Source of the DNA: Chloromonas sp. AAM2
Taxonomy: Eukaryota; Chlorophyta; Chlorophyceae; Chlamydomonadales; Chlamydomonadaceae
Length of the DNA stretch: 22,215 nt
Direction: 5' to 3'
NCBI GenBank assembly: GCA_004335635.1
Contig: QAXH01004101.1
Span: forward strand, 7,938 to 30,152
The notes under the pieces are model-generated. The model made no database searches, had not been told where the DNA came from, and was given only the letters and a program-made list of their open reading frames with translations. Shown one piece after another: positions 1 through 9,010 of this stretch; the first letter of the stretch is position 1; each line of letters begins with the position of its first letter. The translations under genes were made by a program, and so were the position numbers.

Positions 1-471
1 AACCAGCTGCGCACTGAGGGTGACCTGGTCAGGCCTAGGACGTTCAGAGCTCTCGCCCAGATGACTCCTTCATACTTGATCTCGATCTTAAGGTCCCTGA
101 TGGCCACAGTTGACCTGCAAGAGTGGGGACTGGGGAGATCAGCCCATACGCCACGCAGGGTGTGCAGGAGCTGGGAAACAAGCCAACCCTTTGTACAACT
201 GCGAATAACCTCACCTGGCTGTGTCTGGAGCAGGTACTAGGTTGTCTGGGAGCTGGATCGGGGCAGGAGGAGGCTTGAGATGGCTGCGCATGAGTCTGCC
301 AGCCCCCGGGTCCACCTCGGCCACCCCCTGGCCGGCAGGTGCAGCTGGAGCCGCTGCAGGTGGAATGGACCACTCCCCATGACGGCTGGGGGTAGCCAGG
401 ACCCTTAGCTGCTCAATGATGCCAGACAGCCGCTGTCTGAGGTCGGGAGCCAGCTTGGGCAGGTCGGCCAA
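1..471 (-). CDS. Unrecognised protein, partial (two exons seen, runs off the window start)
   Basis: I do not recognise this protein. Two minus-strand exons join in phase. The upstream exon runs from about 471 to 215 and ends at a GTGAGG donor (AGCCAG|GTGAGG). The next starts at 114 after a TTGCAG acceptor and is open to position 1. The split codon (AG|G, Arg) is restored correctly. The visible protein begins with a charged, helix-like stretch (LRQRLSGIIEQLRVLA). A proline/alanine-rich linker follows, then a more ordered segment (IRDLKIEIKYEGVIWARAL) in the second exon. No ATG lies in frame at 471; the codon there is TTG. The true start is therefore an upstream exon, or the internal Met at codon 61. 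An alternative donor near position 15 could shorten the second exon. The gene is head-to-head with the plus-strand gene at 702. That it is coding is moderately supported; no function is claimed. Confidence 0.45.
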
Positions 472-701
472 GGCGCGACATGGAGAGCGGCGTCTGTGCG
501 ACGTGACGATCGCGCGTTTTGAACAGCGATAACCTCTTGGACACGCTCAATATATTTACTGTTGCATGTTGAACACTTGTGACATAGCGGCGGCTGCTCG
601 GCTGGGTCGTTGAGGGCTTGCCCAATTCAGTTCGGCTTTTTGGAGAAGCTCAGTCCAGGTCTGGACGTTTTGCGGAGAAACTCAGCGGTAACCAGGCAAG
701 C
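472..701. promoter_or_regulatory. Putative bidirectional promoter between two divergent unknown genes
   Basis: About 230 bp separate the minus-strand reading frame ending at 471 from the plus-strand ATG at 702. No other gene is visible, so both promoters must share this stretch if the two models hold. A TATA-like TATATTTA lies at 551-558, about 80 bp upstream of the minus-strand coding region. That the region is a promoter is inferred from gene orientation, not from a proven element. Confidence 0.3.
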
Positions 702-2523
702 ATGGCAGCATGCAGCCATCTGTGTCGCAGGGCTGAGCGATTGGCAGCCAGGGCGTCGCTAGGACCTAAATCTCAGGGGGGGGGGTCAAAAACGGCCGAC
801 AAAATTGCATATTACAAGTCAAAAAATGAACCTCAACACAAACGGCCAAGCGCAGGCCACAGAGCTAGTAAAGACGCATCCGATGCACCAAAGATGGGGG
901 GAAATGGTGCCCTGGGTGAGCAGATGACCTCTCCCATGGATTTCCCATACCCCTCAGACAATGGTGTGAACCCTGGGCTTTTGCTTAGGAAGGATGGAAA
1001 AGTGCAAGTACAGGGCTCGTGCGGTAGTGGAGGTTTGTAGCCCGATCTGTGCATGGAAAAGTGATGTGCATCCAGCGCCTAGTTAGCACAAACAACAGCA
1101 TACTCAAACAGAGCACGGTGTACTCACAAGGCACCGCGGCAGTACTTGTTTGTGGTGCTCTCGATTGTGATGCACACAAGCCACACACCTGTTCGCATGC
1201 ACTTCAAATATGCCTTGCAAGCACCGCAACACACATGGCATAAGATGTTGACCAACAGAATGAGAATATTTTTGTCACATGTGATAAAGCGGCATATCAA
1301 CAGCTGTAGCAACACTTGTGAATGGGACTTGGATTTTATTGAGAATTTATGGAACACATAACGAAAAAAAGTTTGCCAGTTCTGGGACAGTTTCTGTGGA
1401 CTGACACTGGCGTCGATGCTGTTTTGTGTGAGTTCAGTCTCACCTGGTAGTCAGATGAGGTGCTGATGCGTGTTGCGGTAGACGTGCAGTGCCAATACTG
1501 GGACTGAGTGGTTTTGTGGTGAAGATGTGCAGGAGTGGTATCGGTCTCAGTGCAGGTGACACTCATGTGTGTCCAAACACGATGTGTTGGTAGACGATGG
1601 TGTACTGTCAGTCCTGGGACAACAGTGGGACATATGGATACTGGGCCATTACAACCACTCAAAACACGCACTTAAACACTCAAGCGCAACACTACTGTGC
1701 CAACGTCCATGCCGTGTCCACAGCAATTGCATACCAACATGACTGAACAAAAGAACCGTCTATAGAACAGGTTTCACTGCCAACGCTGTCGTCACTGTTC
1801 CACATCACAACATTGGTTCCAGTGGTGCCACTGCAAATTGTCCCAGAACTGGCAAACATCTTTTGCTTATGTATGATCACAGTATGTAGCGAGACAAGGA
1901 CAAGTCCAGGACGAATTTAATTGCAGTGACTAATGCCTACAACTGGTATGCCTTCCCATCGCATTGCAGGCGCACTAACCCTGTGGAGCTGCTCAAGTAC
2001 GTTCGAAACAAAGGACAAGGCAAAAACCGACTGCTTTCCATCGCTGATGCCCTTGACCTTGCTGTGGTGACCGGTGTGATCTCTGCTCGGGAGTATCAAA
2101 TTGATTTACCCTCCGGCAAGGTGTACATGAACACTCAGGTAAGAAGCTTTGGTCAGCGTCCTGTACCTCTGTCAGACAGAGGCGTTTGAAATATGCCCCA
2201 CTCCCGTTTCATCCCGCTCACCCCTTGCCAGCCTGCGGCTAAACCTGTTCTTGCAGCATGGCGGACAATTGTGGTTGAGCAAGTAAACTGTAAACGCCTT
2301 CCTGCCAAAACCACATGTTTGCCACCTGTGCCCTGGCATGCCTTGAGACCATGTGCTCCATACCAGGTGTGTTCTCTGCTCACTGCTACAGATCACTGCC
2401 AAGGCCAGGGCTGGCTACAACTTCCAATCAACTGTCAAGAAGTGTGACGATCCTATCCTGGGCGTGGCAAAGGCTGGGAATGTTCTGGATGACAACCAGG
2501 TCAAGGCGCTGAAGGGGAAGTGA
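702..2523 (+). CDS. Unrecognised protein of about 224 aa, three exons
   Basis: I do not recognise the family. Proposed exons are 702-1032 (ATG at 702, donor GGAG|GTTTGT), 1927-2138 (after TTGCAG, donor CAG|GTAAGA) and 2392-2523 (after TACAG, stop TGA). Phases agree: G|TG makes Val at the first junction and the second junction is phase 0. The N-terminus is rich in Arg and Ala and almost free of acidic residues (LCRRAERLAARASLG), like an organelle transit peptide. The last two exons look clearly coding: NPVELLKYVRNKGQ, then LLSIADALDLAVVTGVISA, then a basic tail ending VKALKGK. An acceptor at 1969 (CATTGCAG) is possible instead of the one at 1926. Exon 1 is the weak part: it holds a run of ten G at 776-785 and its donor is poor. 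The first intron contains the inverted-repeat element at 1356-1872. The last two exons are fairly sure, the full model less so. Confidence 0.45.
1356..1872. mobile_element. MITE-like element with terminal inverted repeats, in an intron
   Basis: The left end reads ACATAA, an A-rich spacer, then TTTGCCAGTTCTGGGACA (1372-1389). The same sequence appears inverted at the right end (core about 1838-1855, outer TTATGT at 1867-1872). The 24 bases from ACATAA to GCCAG match at 20 positions between the arms, and the match continues into the GGGACA core. The interior of about 450 bp has no coding signal. No target-site duplication is obvious. Related ends occur at 6013 and 11017, so it is dispersed. The size, inverted ends and absence of a transposase fit a non-autonomous DNA transposon; the superfamily cannot be assigned. 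Confidence 0.55.
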
Positions 2524-2803
2524 GGTGGCTGGAGGTAGCTGCAGCGGACTGCTATGCAGCGAATGTGCTAGCTAGTTTTGCATTAGGATGAACTGCAATG
2601 TACTGAAACACTTTGGGCCGAGAAGGCCTCTTTTAGCTTTGAGTGAAGATAGGCATGCTTTATTCGAAACCCTGATGGTAGTTTTTTGTTGGTTGTGTTG
2701 CAATACTACCCAGAGATTGTGCAAAACGCTCTTAGTCTAGTCAATCATGAGTGCATTTCAGCTTTGGTACATGCATCACTATACTGATTTTCTGAGCGTA
2801 AAG
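2524..2803. other. Tail-to-tail 3' region between convergent genes
   Basis: This stretch lies between the stop of the plus-strand gene (2523) and the possible stop of a minus-strand gene (2804). It is T-rich on the plus strand around 2630-2700. I see no reading frame worth calling and no classic algal TGTAA polyadenylation signal. It most likely holds both 3' untranslated regions. Confidence 0.4.
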
Positions 2804-3133
2804 CTATTGTACAGACATACAGACTGATTCCAGCGTCACAATGTTGATTGAATTGATATCGCGCTGCAATTCTGCCAGCTGCACACCTAGTCTTTTCTGT
2901 ACATATGCTTTAATACTTTTTTGCTGTTGCTCACAGCACTGTTCTGTTTTCCTGCAACTTGTCTTACATGTGAGCACCCTGTCCCCAGTCTGACCCTCGC
3001 TCTCTTCACGAGCTGGCAAAGTCCTGTTGAAAAACCTCTGGCAACCTTTGGCGTGCTTGTGGTACACCAGCTATGCAGCCTTACCTCGCCCCGAATACAG
3101 TGCAGTACTGGGTCTGGCTCAAAACGACTAACA
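2804..3133 (-). CDS. Tentative 3'-terminal exons of an unrecognised gene
   Basis: Two minus-strand exons are proposed. One is 3133-3085 (acceptor ATTCAG, donor GCGAG|GTAAGG). The terminal one is 2951-2804 (acceptor GTTGCAG, stop TAG). Their phases agree (AG|G, Arg). The terminal exon encodes a basic, Gln-rich, helical stretch (EQQQKSIKAYVQKRLGVQLA) followed by LQRDINSINIV, which looks like a coiled coil. The pieces could be the C-terminus of the gene that starts at 5776, which would make that gene convergent with the one ending at 2523. I found no convincing exon linking 3133 to 4767, so this is only a possibility. No function is suggested. Confidence 0.28.
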
Positions 3134-4093
3134 CTGAATGCAGCATGAAGCGCCCAAGGGCTACATGCTAACAAGTCAGTCCTTCTCATGCCACATGAAA
3201 TACAGTGAAGGCAAGGCTGATGACAGGTCACAATCCTCACACCTCAACCATGTCTGCCCAAAATACAATACAGTAGAATATCTCCAATATCAACGCGTCA
3301 AAGCACGCACGTACACTGTGGAGAGGAGGAGCCTCGCTCTTGCAGCTGATCAGCTGCCCCTTGCCCATGTCACATCACCCTGGTTCAGAGGGAATTCGAA
3401 TCCGACCCACACATTGCCCTCACTCATCACTCCGTGTGAGTCATCCAGACAGTGGCGGTAAAACACCAGCCATCAGATCACATGGTTACAGGAAACCAAG
3501 TGCGTCCAACTAGCATGTCAAAGGGAATATGTAAAACAGTGCTATAAGTGGCAGCCATGCCGTTCGCGTGCGAGACCCCGGCAGACAGGTCTAAAACTTG
3601 ACATGTGCAAGTAACACCGATCACACCCTAGTCATAGCCACTGTGCGGCTCTTATCACACACACCTGCTCACAAGTTACAGGACGGCAGAGGAAGAAAAA
3701 GAAAGGCACAATGGGCATGCACGGGTCCAAAAATAATAGTCCATGCGGTTATTCAATGTTGAGCAATCGTACAGCGGGATGGAGGCAAGCTCTATAGGTG
3801 GCTGGCCAACGAGGGACGCCGACCTGATTTGTTATTCTGCCTATTTTGTGTGCTTTCTAGCATCCCCAAGCAGTCGAACGACACTGGCAAACCCAGCAGT
3901 CACCATTTTGCAGTGGTCAGCAGTGTCTGTGGGCTACTGCGCCTAATGTGGGATTGTTGACAAGATGGTCATCTCTTTGGCGGCCTGGCCTCCTTGGCTC
4001 CCTGGATCACCTGCGCCCCGTGACGCAACATGACACATGTATTTGTGCAGACTGCCAGCAGCGCAACATGATGCAGCACGACACATGCATAGC
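3134..4093. other. Stretch without a supported gene
   Basis: No exon with good splice sites and consistent phase was found here on either strand. Short open frames exist but have no recognisable protein character. If the minus-strand gene that starts at 5776 ends near 2804, this would be intron. Confidence 0.4.
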
Positions 4094-4261
4094 GTCACAT
4101 GGCACAAACACAGTGCAACATGGTACAAACATAGCGCCACATGGCACGAACACAGCGCAACATGGCACGAACACAGCGCAACATGGCACAAACATTGCGC
4201 CACATGGCACAACCACAGCGCAGCATGACACAAACATAGCGCAGCATGACACAACCATGAC
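4094..4261. repeat. Minisatellite, 8 tandem copies of a 21-bp unit
   Basis: Eight head-to-tail 21-bp units fit exactly into 168 bp. A typical unit begins GCAACATGGCACAAACA and ends CAGC. Units differ at a few positions (CAACATGG, CCACATGG or CAGCATGA; CACAAAC, CACGAAC or CACAACC). Degenerate versions extend left to about 4022. Because 21 is divisible by three, several frames on both strands stay open and give 7-residue repeats. I regard those frames as a by-product rather than genes. Confidence 0.95.
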
Positions 4262-4766
4262 AAATCTGTCAACCTGGGCCTGTCGGTACAGGAAGTGCAA
4301 TGCAGCCCGCCCTGTCGGCACAGGCTTCAATGGCCGGTACCTGACCAGGCCGACAGGCCATTCCCTCTTCCCACACTAGACACAGTTAGCGCACTGCACT
4401 TGGACAAGCACACCCCTGATCCATTCGACGTGGGATGCATGTACATGTCAATGTGTTTGACGGTTGCAGTCAACTGTGCAGCAAGTCACAGTTGTACTCA
4501 TCCCTCATGGTATCTGCCAACTGCCGAGGTTTTGAAAAGCAAGGCAAAATCCAGTCTCTCACCATCCAAGCAATGCCCTGCACCTGGTGCAAACTGCATG
4601 CTGTCCCTGCCAACATTCTCTGTGCCTCAAACCCGTGATGGCTGCAGCATGTGCCATCCCCAGTACGCATGTGCTAGCTGATGTATAAGCCCAGATGCCC
4701 ATGCGAGTGCCATGCCCATGCCCGTGCCAACGCGTGAAATGGAGTGCCGTGCCCATGCGAGCGCAC
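4262..4766. other. Stretch without a supported gene
   Basis: No convincing exon is visible. Between 4690 and 4765 there are several imperfect copies of GTGCCCATGCGAG-like sequence. The region lies just downstream of the second exon of the minus-strand gene that starts at 5776, so it is probably intronic or 3' to that gene. Confidence 0.4.
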
Positions 4767-5776
4767 CTCCACTAATGCTTGACTGCGAGCCTTCATGGTG
4801 CCCCGAGACATAATCTCATACTTTTCTTCATCATCGTCAGTTTCTTCGTTTTCAGCAGGTCTCTCAAGCGGCCGCTGAAGCAAGCCGCCCTTGCTTCCTG
4901 CGCCCTGGACCCCTGGCTTGGTGGCAGCGGGACCTGCAACATCACAAGCAGGAACCGCTATGATAGGCAACGAAAATCCTGAGCGGGCGATTGTAGTACC
5001 TGGATCCCCCGGTATCAAGAAGCCCAGTGTGGCAACAGTGCTGCATCTGTAATGCCTGCTTCAGGTTGCGTTGATCCAATGATATGAACGGGTCCTGAGC
5101 TGGCCACAACCCTGGGCTCCAAGTCCACAGTGGCTATGCCGATGGTGCGTGCCTTGCCATGCGTGAATGTGCGTGCGGAACGGTGCCTGCTCATGTGTTC
5201 ATGCCCGTCAAAGCTAAAACTCGCGCTGCATACCGGTGAATGTAGGACCGATGGGCTCTCTGAATCCCCATGACACAGTACTTTGCGGTTTCAGCTAGGC
5301 TGATGTAATGCAACACTGCTGTCATCTGTTATGTCTGGTTCACGTTGCGTGCTGTGTTCGTCACAGCAGAGTCATGATTCCGCTACGAGCAATCCGTTCA
5401 TCCTCAGAGCAACCAATTGCAAGAAGGTCCTGGTAATACAAGCTGCACTGGACCTGCACCTGTTAACGTCGCATGCCTGGCAATTACGCGTACCATACAT
5501 CCTATCCATGCATGTCTTTATCTGACGCACGGATGTGCGCCCAATCTGTCATCTCTTGTCAACAGAACATGGCCATCATGTGCCCAGCCTGGTTCTGCAT
5601 TGGGTTCCAGCCTCACCTAATTTACTGCTCTCCTCTTGCAAGCTAGTACCAGCTGTCTTTTGGGATGCTGTGCGCTGCACGTAGCGCCCAATGGCCTCCT
5701 GGACGCCTTTGTCAGCCTCAGGTTCAGATTGATCGTCATCGTCAACCACCAACGGCTTGCGCTTGGTTTGGGCCAT
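4767..5776 (-). CDS. Unrecognised acidic protein, first two exons
   Basis: I do not recognise this protein. Exon 1 is 5776-5617: ATG at 5776, start MAQTKRKPLVVDDDD, donor TTAG|GTGAGG. Exon 2 is 4933-4767: acceptor GTTGCAG, donor GAG|GTGCGC. The junction restores a Gly codon (G|GT) in phase, which supports both splice sites. The product so far is about 109 residues. It has a basic start that could be a nuclear signal (KRK), an acidic patch DDDD, a polar low-complexity middle, a second acidic patch (ENEETDDDEE), then a more ordered end (KYEIMSRGTMKARSQALVE). Charge and composition suggest a largely disordered, possibly nuclear protein (inference). Exon 2 ends in phase 0, so at least one more exon must follow; the exons at 2804-3133 are candidates. 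A perfect hairpin lies 14-50 bp upstream of the ATG. Confidence 0.6.
5033..5350 (+). repeat. Two imperfect direct copies of a ~40-bp sequence in an intron
   Basis: The segment at 5033-5071 (starting CAACAGTGCTGCATCTGT) recurs at 5311-5350 (starting CAACACTGCTGTCATCTGT). About 33 of 39 positions match and there is one single-base gap. Both end in GTTGCGT and similarity stops abruptly on both sides. They lie in the first intron of the gene that starts at 5776. The origin is unknown; it may be an old duplication or short-repeat copies. Confidence 0.45.
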
Positions 5777-5789
5777 AGCTCACATCGCT

Positions 5790-5826
5790 ATCCCCGGTCG
5801 TCGCTACGCAAGCGACGACCGGGGAT
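5790..5826. repeat. Perfect 16-bp inverted repeat (hairpin) just upstream of a start codon
   Basis: The arm ATCCCCGGTCGTCGCT (5790-5805) is followed by a 5-base loop ACGCA and the exact reverse complement (5811-5826). The stem is very GC-rich and has no mismatch. It lies 14-50 bases upstream of the ATG at 5776 on the minus strand, where the 5' untranslated region or core promoter should be. It could act as an RNA structure limiting translation, a cruciform or paired protein-binding site, or the footprint of a palindromic insertion. The sequence alone does not say which. Confidence 0.9.
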
Positions 5827-6000
5827 TTGTCGCACACTTGATTGCTATCATGTGCCACGTGTGCCTTGGAATTTGTCCCGGCTGTTTCCACCTGTCCACG
5901 TGGTGTTCCACGCAGTTCTTACATCAAGCAATACAGAGCAGACAGACCCACTTCAAACAGGATATACAGTCTGTCAGCCACAGAGAAAGACTCGAGCACA

Positions 6001-6060
6001 AAAAAAAAGATGTTTGCCAGTTCTGGGACAATTTCCAGAAACGCCACTGGAATCAGTGTG
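6001..6060 (+). repeat. Solo end of the TTTGCCAGTTCTGGGACA repeat family
   Basis: An A-run followed by GATGTTTGCCAGTTCTGGGACA and ATTTC matches the right arm (reverse-complemented) of the element at 1356-1872. The similarity continues inward through CCACTGGAA. No matching inverted end was found within about 500 bp, and a full-length element would overlap the last exon of the cyclophilin gene. It is therefore probably a truncated copy lying between two minus-strand genes. Confidence 0.6.
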
Positions 6061-6221
6061 GGGATAGGACAAGGGGACAACCTCAGGGGATTGGACTGTG
6101 GACATGGACAGAGACAGTGAATGTTGCGCCTGCACCAGTGTGGCGTGACACTGGGATGTGCTGTTGGTGTGTAAACAGCATTTTTTTGCATGTGGAGACA
6201 TGTTGCGCAATTCCAACGGTG

Positions 6222-9010
6222 TCACGCGCCCAATCCACAGTCGCTGATGGTGACTTGTACCCTGGGCGTGCCATCAGAAGAAGCGGCCTCTTCATCTGCA
6301 AAACATGGGGGCCATGCGTGGGTGATGTGCATGGACTCAGGCCTCCAACCCGTGCAGCATGCATGTGAAGAAAATTATGACACACCGCGATAGCAATGGT
6401 GGTGGGCATCCGTCGGGTTGCTATCCTGACCGCAAACCCCGTTGGGCACAATATGGCTCAAGTAAAAGGGCTAGTAACCTTGGATTTTCTGTCAAACATC
6501 AGGCACGCCCAATTGTCTGTCAAACAGCAGGTCATACAGCAGGCACGCCTTTTGGGCTGCCGTGGTTGCGTCCACACTCTGGTGGCTTGTGGGGTGCGTG
6601 TCTTGATGGCTTACATGCATGCGAGTGAGATTTTCATGACAAGCATGCCTTGTGTCTCACGCGCTACACCAGTGAGGCACTCAGTTGACGGCATGACACC
6701 CTCAAACAGCACTGAGCTTTCACGCATTTGCACACACTCACTGATGCGCTCAAGGACGTCCAGCCCTCGGAGAACACGTCCGAATACAGTGTGCTTGCCT
6801 GCACAACACACATGCCCCATGCCTCACTTACTCACATCAAAGCGCATTGCTTTGACAAGCTGGCCTGCAAATGCAGCAAGATATTCAACTCCGAACCCAA
6901 GTCGCATCAGCACACAGCGTTTCACCTCACACCAGGCAGGAGTTATGAAGGGACCAAAGCACGCAAGCAGCCATGTACAAGAGGACAAATGTCAAAGCGG
7001 ATTGTGGTGAGCAGCAGCAACAAGAGTGTGGTTCATTATTTACAGGCCAAGTATAGTTGCCCCAGCTTTGATTTGCAGCTAGGCTGGCAAGGTTGGCCCC
7101 ACCATGGCACAGCGCAACACAGCATCACGTACCATCACATTGGGGTGCAGGTGCAAGCGTGAGGAAGAACTGCGATGTGTTTGTGTTCTTGCCGCTGTTA
7201 GCCATGGAGAGCACGCCTGCGGAGTCGTGCTTCAGGGCTAGACCCTTCTTCTCATCAGGAAAGGTGCCGCCATAAATGCTATCACCGCCAGAACCGTCAC
7301 CTGCAGCCATTCGCAGATGTAAGCAATGGCCTGTGGTCGTGAAGCAATAGCGTAAGAAGAGGTGTGTTCTGCAGGTGATGTCTGAGGTGTAGGTTATGAG
7401 TTGAGGTGCATGCTGCCAGTGACAGGATCACATGGCATGATGGCAGCTTGCGCTTGCAATGAGCAGCCAGCTCTGGGGTAAGCTTGGGAGCACTCTTGGT
7501 ATCTGAACTCAGCACGCCGCTGTCATCCCAGAGATCCGCACCCAGTGCGTGAGCATGTATGACCGAGTCTACCCACGCTGCAGAAACCTGTCTCCAATCG
7601 GCCTTACCCCGGACCACGTCTCCGCCCTGGCAGCAGAAGTCCGACACAATGCGGTGGAATCTGTGCCCCTTGTAGTGCAGCGGCTTCTTGGAGGCCTTGC
7701 CCACGCCCTTCTCACCCGTGCACAGGGCCTTGAAGTTTGCACATGTTTTGGGACACTGCACATGCAGGACGTGCCGGTGCATGACTAAACACACACAGTA
7801 CGTTACCGCTGCATGACGCTTTCTTACGTGCACACAGGCACGGTACACATGTTGCGTGCATAACCGCCCGATGGTTGCATCATCATGTGATTTAGTGGCG
7901 CTCGTGACTCACATAGCAGTTATGCATGCACAGTGCCTTGAGCATGACATTGTGTGTGGCACTGTAGAGTATGGTGTTGCTGCTGATCACAGAGTTGCCT
8001 GCTGCGCACAGCTGGTGGCACAGAACATCTGTTGGGGTTGGAACGGTACAGAGAAGATGAGCATGTCCCCGGCGCAGGGATGGCAGCCGTGTGCAGCTCA
8101 CCTCCGTCTCATAGAGTTCCACCACCACCCGCCCTGCACGGATTGGCGCTGGACAGCTGGTGGCTGCATCGCCCTTGGCTGACCACGTGGGGTCCGAGGC
8201 GTACGCCTCAAGCAACAAGGCTTGCTGCTCTTCATCCAAGTTCACCACATTGCCAGCCCACCCATACTGCAACATGCACACGATTTGGGCCTTGGTGGCA
8301 CAGGCCATACACAAGGAACCAATCGGCGGGTATATTTTCCGTATGCATTTGTAATCACTACATACAGCAGGGATGCACGGCACATGACTGCATGGATTTG
8401 GAGGATTGTACACTGCTCTTGTCCGCTCTTGTATATGTTGATACACCTGAACAATGTAGACCAAGAGCTTTGTTCGCTGCTTCAATTGACAGGAACTTAT
8501 TTTGTGAGGCACATTGATAGGTTTATAAGGAGGTTCCGTGTGGATTGTAATCAGTGCTCCATGCCCTTGTGCACCCGCATAGCCATGCCTCTGGTGACAA
8601 TCACTCTTTAATTGCTTTGGCAGACGGCACCAACGTTAGCACCAGACGTCGAGAGACATGAGAGTGCTGTGAACATGCACCTGTCCACATCTTGGCATGT
8701 CCAGAGGCTCATCGACAACCCTACTAGTCCATCCAGATGCAAGCCATCAATGCAATGTTCGAGGTTGGAGCACCTGCAAGATCCTGCCGCCCATGGAGAC
8801 CCCGGCTGCTGAAATTTGCTATCCACACCCATGTTTGTTTCGTGGGGGCAGGTCGTTGTCGTGGTCAGATGCTCTGAAAGATATTTAGTGCTGTACCTGG
8901 GGGCCCACAGCCGCCATAAAGGCATGTGCTCTGTTATAACAGTCCAATGCAGCTTGGTACGGCACCGGGTCTCCTATATCAATGTCCAGATAGGCCTTGG
9001 AAGTAGCCAT
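6222..9010 (-). CDS. Cyclophilin-type peptidyl-prolyl isomerase with N-terminal extension
   Basis: This is a peptidyl-prolyl cis-trans isomerase, complete, 241 aa in six exons: 9010-8897, 8266-8102, 7755-7608, 7300-7133, 6798-6742 and 6295-6222. All phases agree. The ATG at 9010 starts [14 protein letters not shown]. Residues 1-80 form an extension not found in single-domain cyclophilins. The isomerase domain spans about 80-238: [58 protein letters not shown]. Residues matching human CypA Arg55, Phe60, Gln63, Phe113 and His126 are present (R128, F133, Q136, F188, H201). CypA Trp121 is Gln196, so cyclosporin binding is probably weak. The insert KASKKPLHY (113-121) with Cys105, Cys237 and Glu159 matches the redox-sensitive divergent-loop class. 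No signal peptide or retention signal is seen, so it is probably cytosolic or nuclear. CPKTC and the long N-terminus recall ciliary PPIL6, but I cannot assign the subfamily. It shares a 406-bp upstream region with the transporter gene. Confidence 0.93.

Noticed and set aside
2166..2182. Small palindrome CCTCTGTCAGACAGAGG
   Set aside because: Only an 8-bp stem with a 1-base centre, inside an intron; such sites are common by chance at this window length.
4094..4261. CRISPR-like appearance of regular repeats
   Set aside because: Units are contiguous with no unique spacers, and the context is a nuclear intron-rich genome.
3948..4379. Long open frames through the 21-bp repeat on both strands
   Set aside because: They stay open only because the repeat period is a multiple of three. 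The flanking parts show no coding character and there are no splice or start signals.
5757..6368. A 200-codon plus-strand open frame
   Set aside because: It runs through the hairpin, the repeat end and the antisense of the cyclophilin last exon. Composition is Cys/His/Trp-rich and unlike a protein.
6396..7010. A 200-codon plus-strand open frame
   Set aside because: It lies antisense to cyclophilin exon 5 and its introns, whose minus-strand model is in phase throughout.
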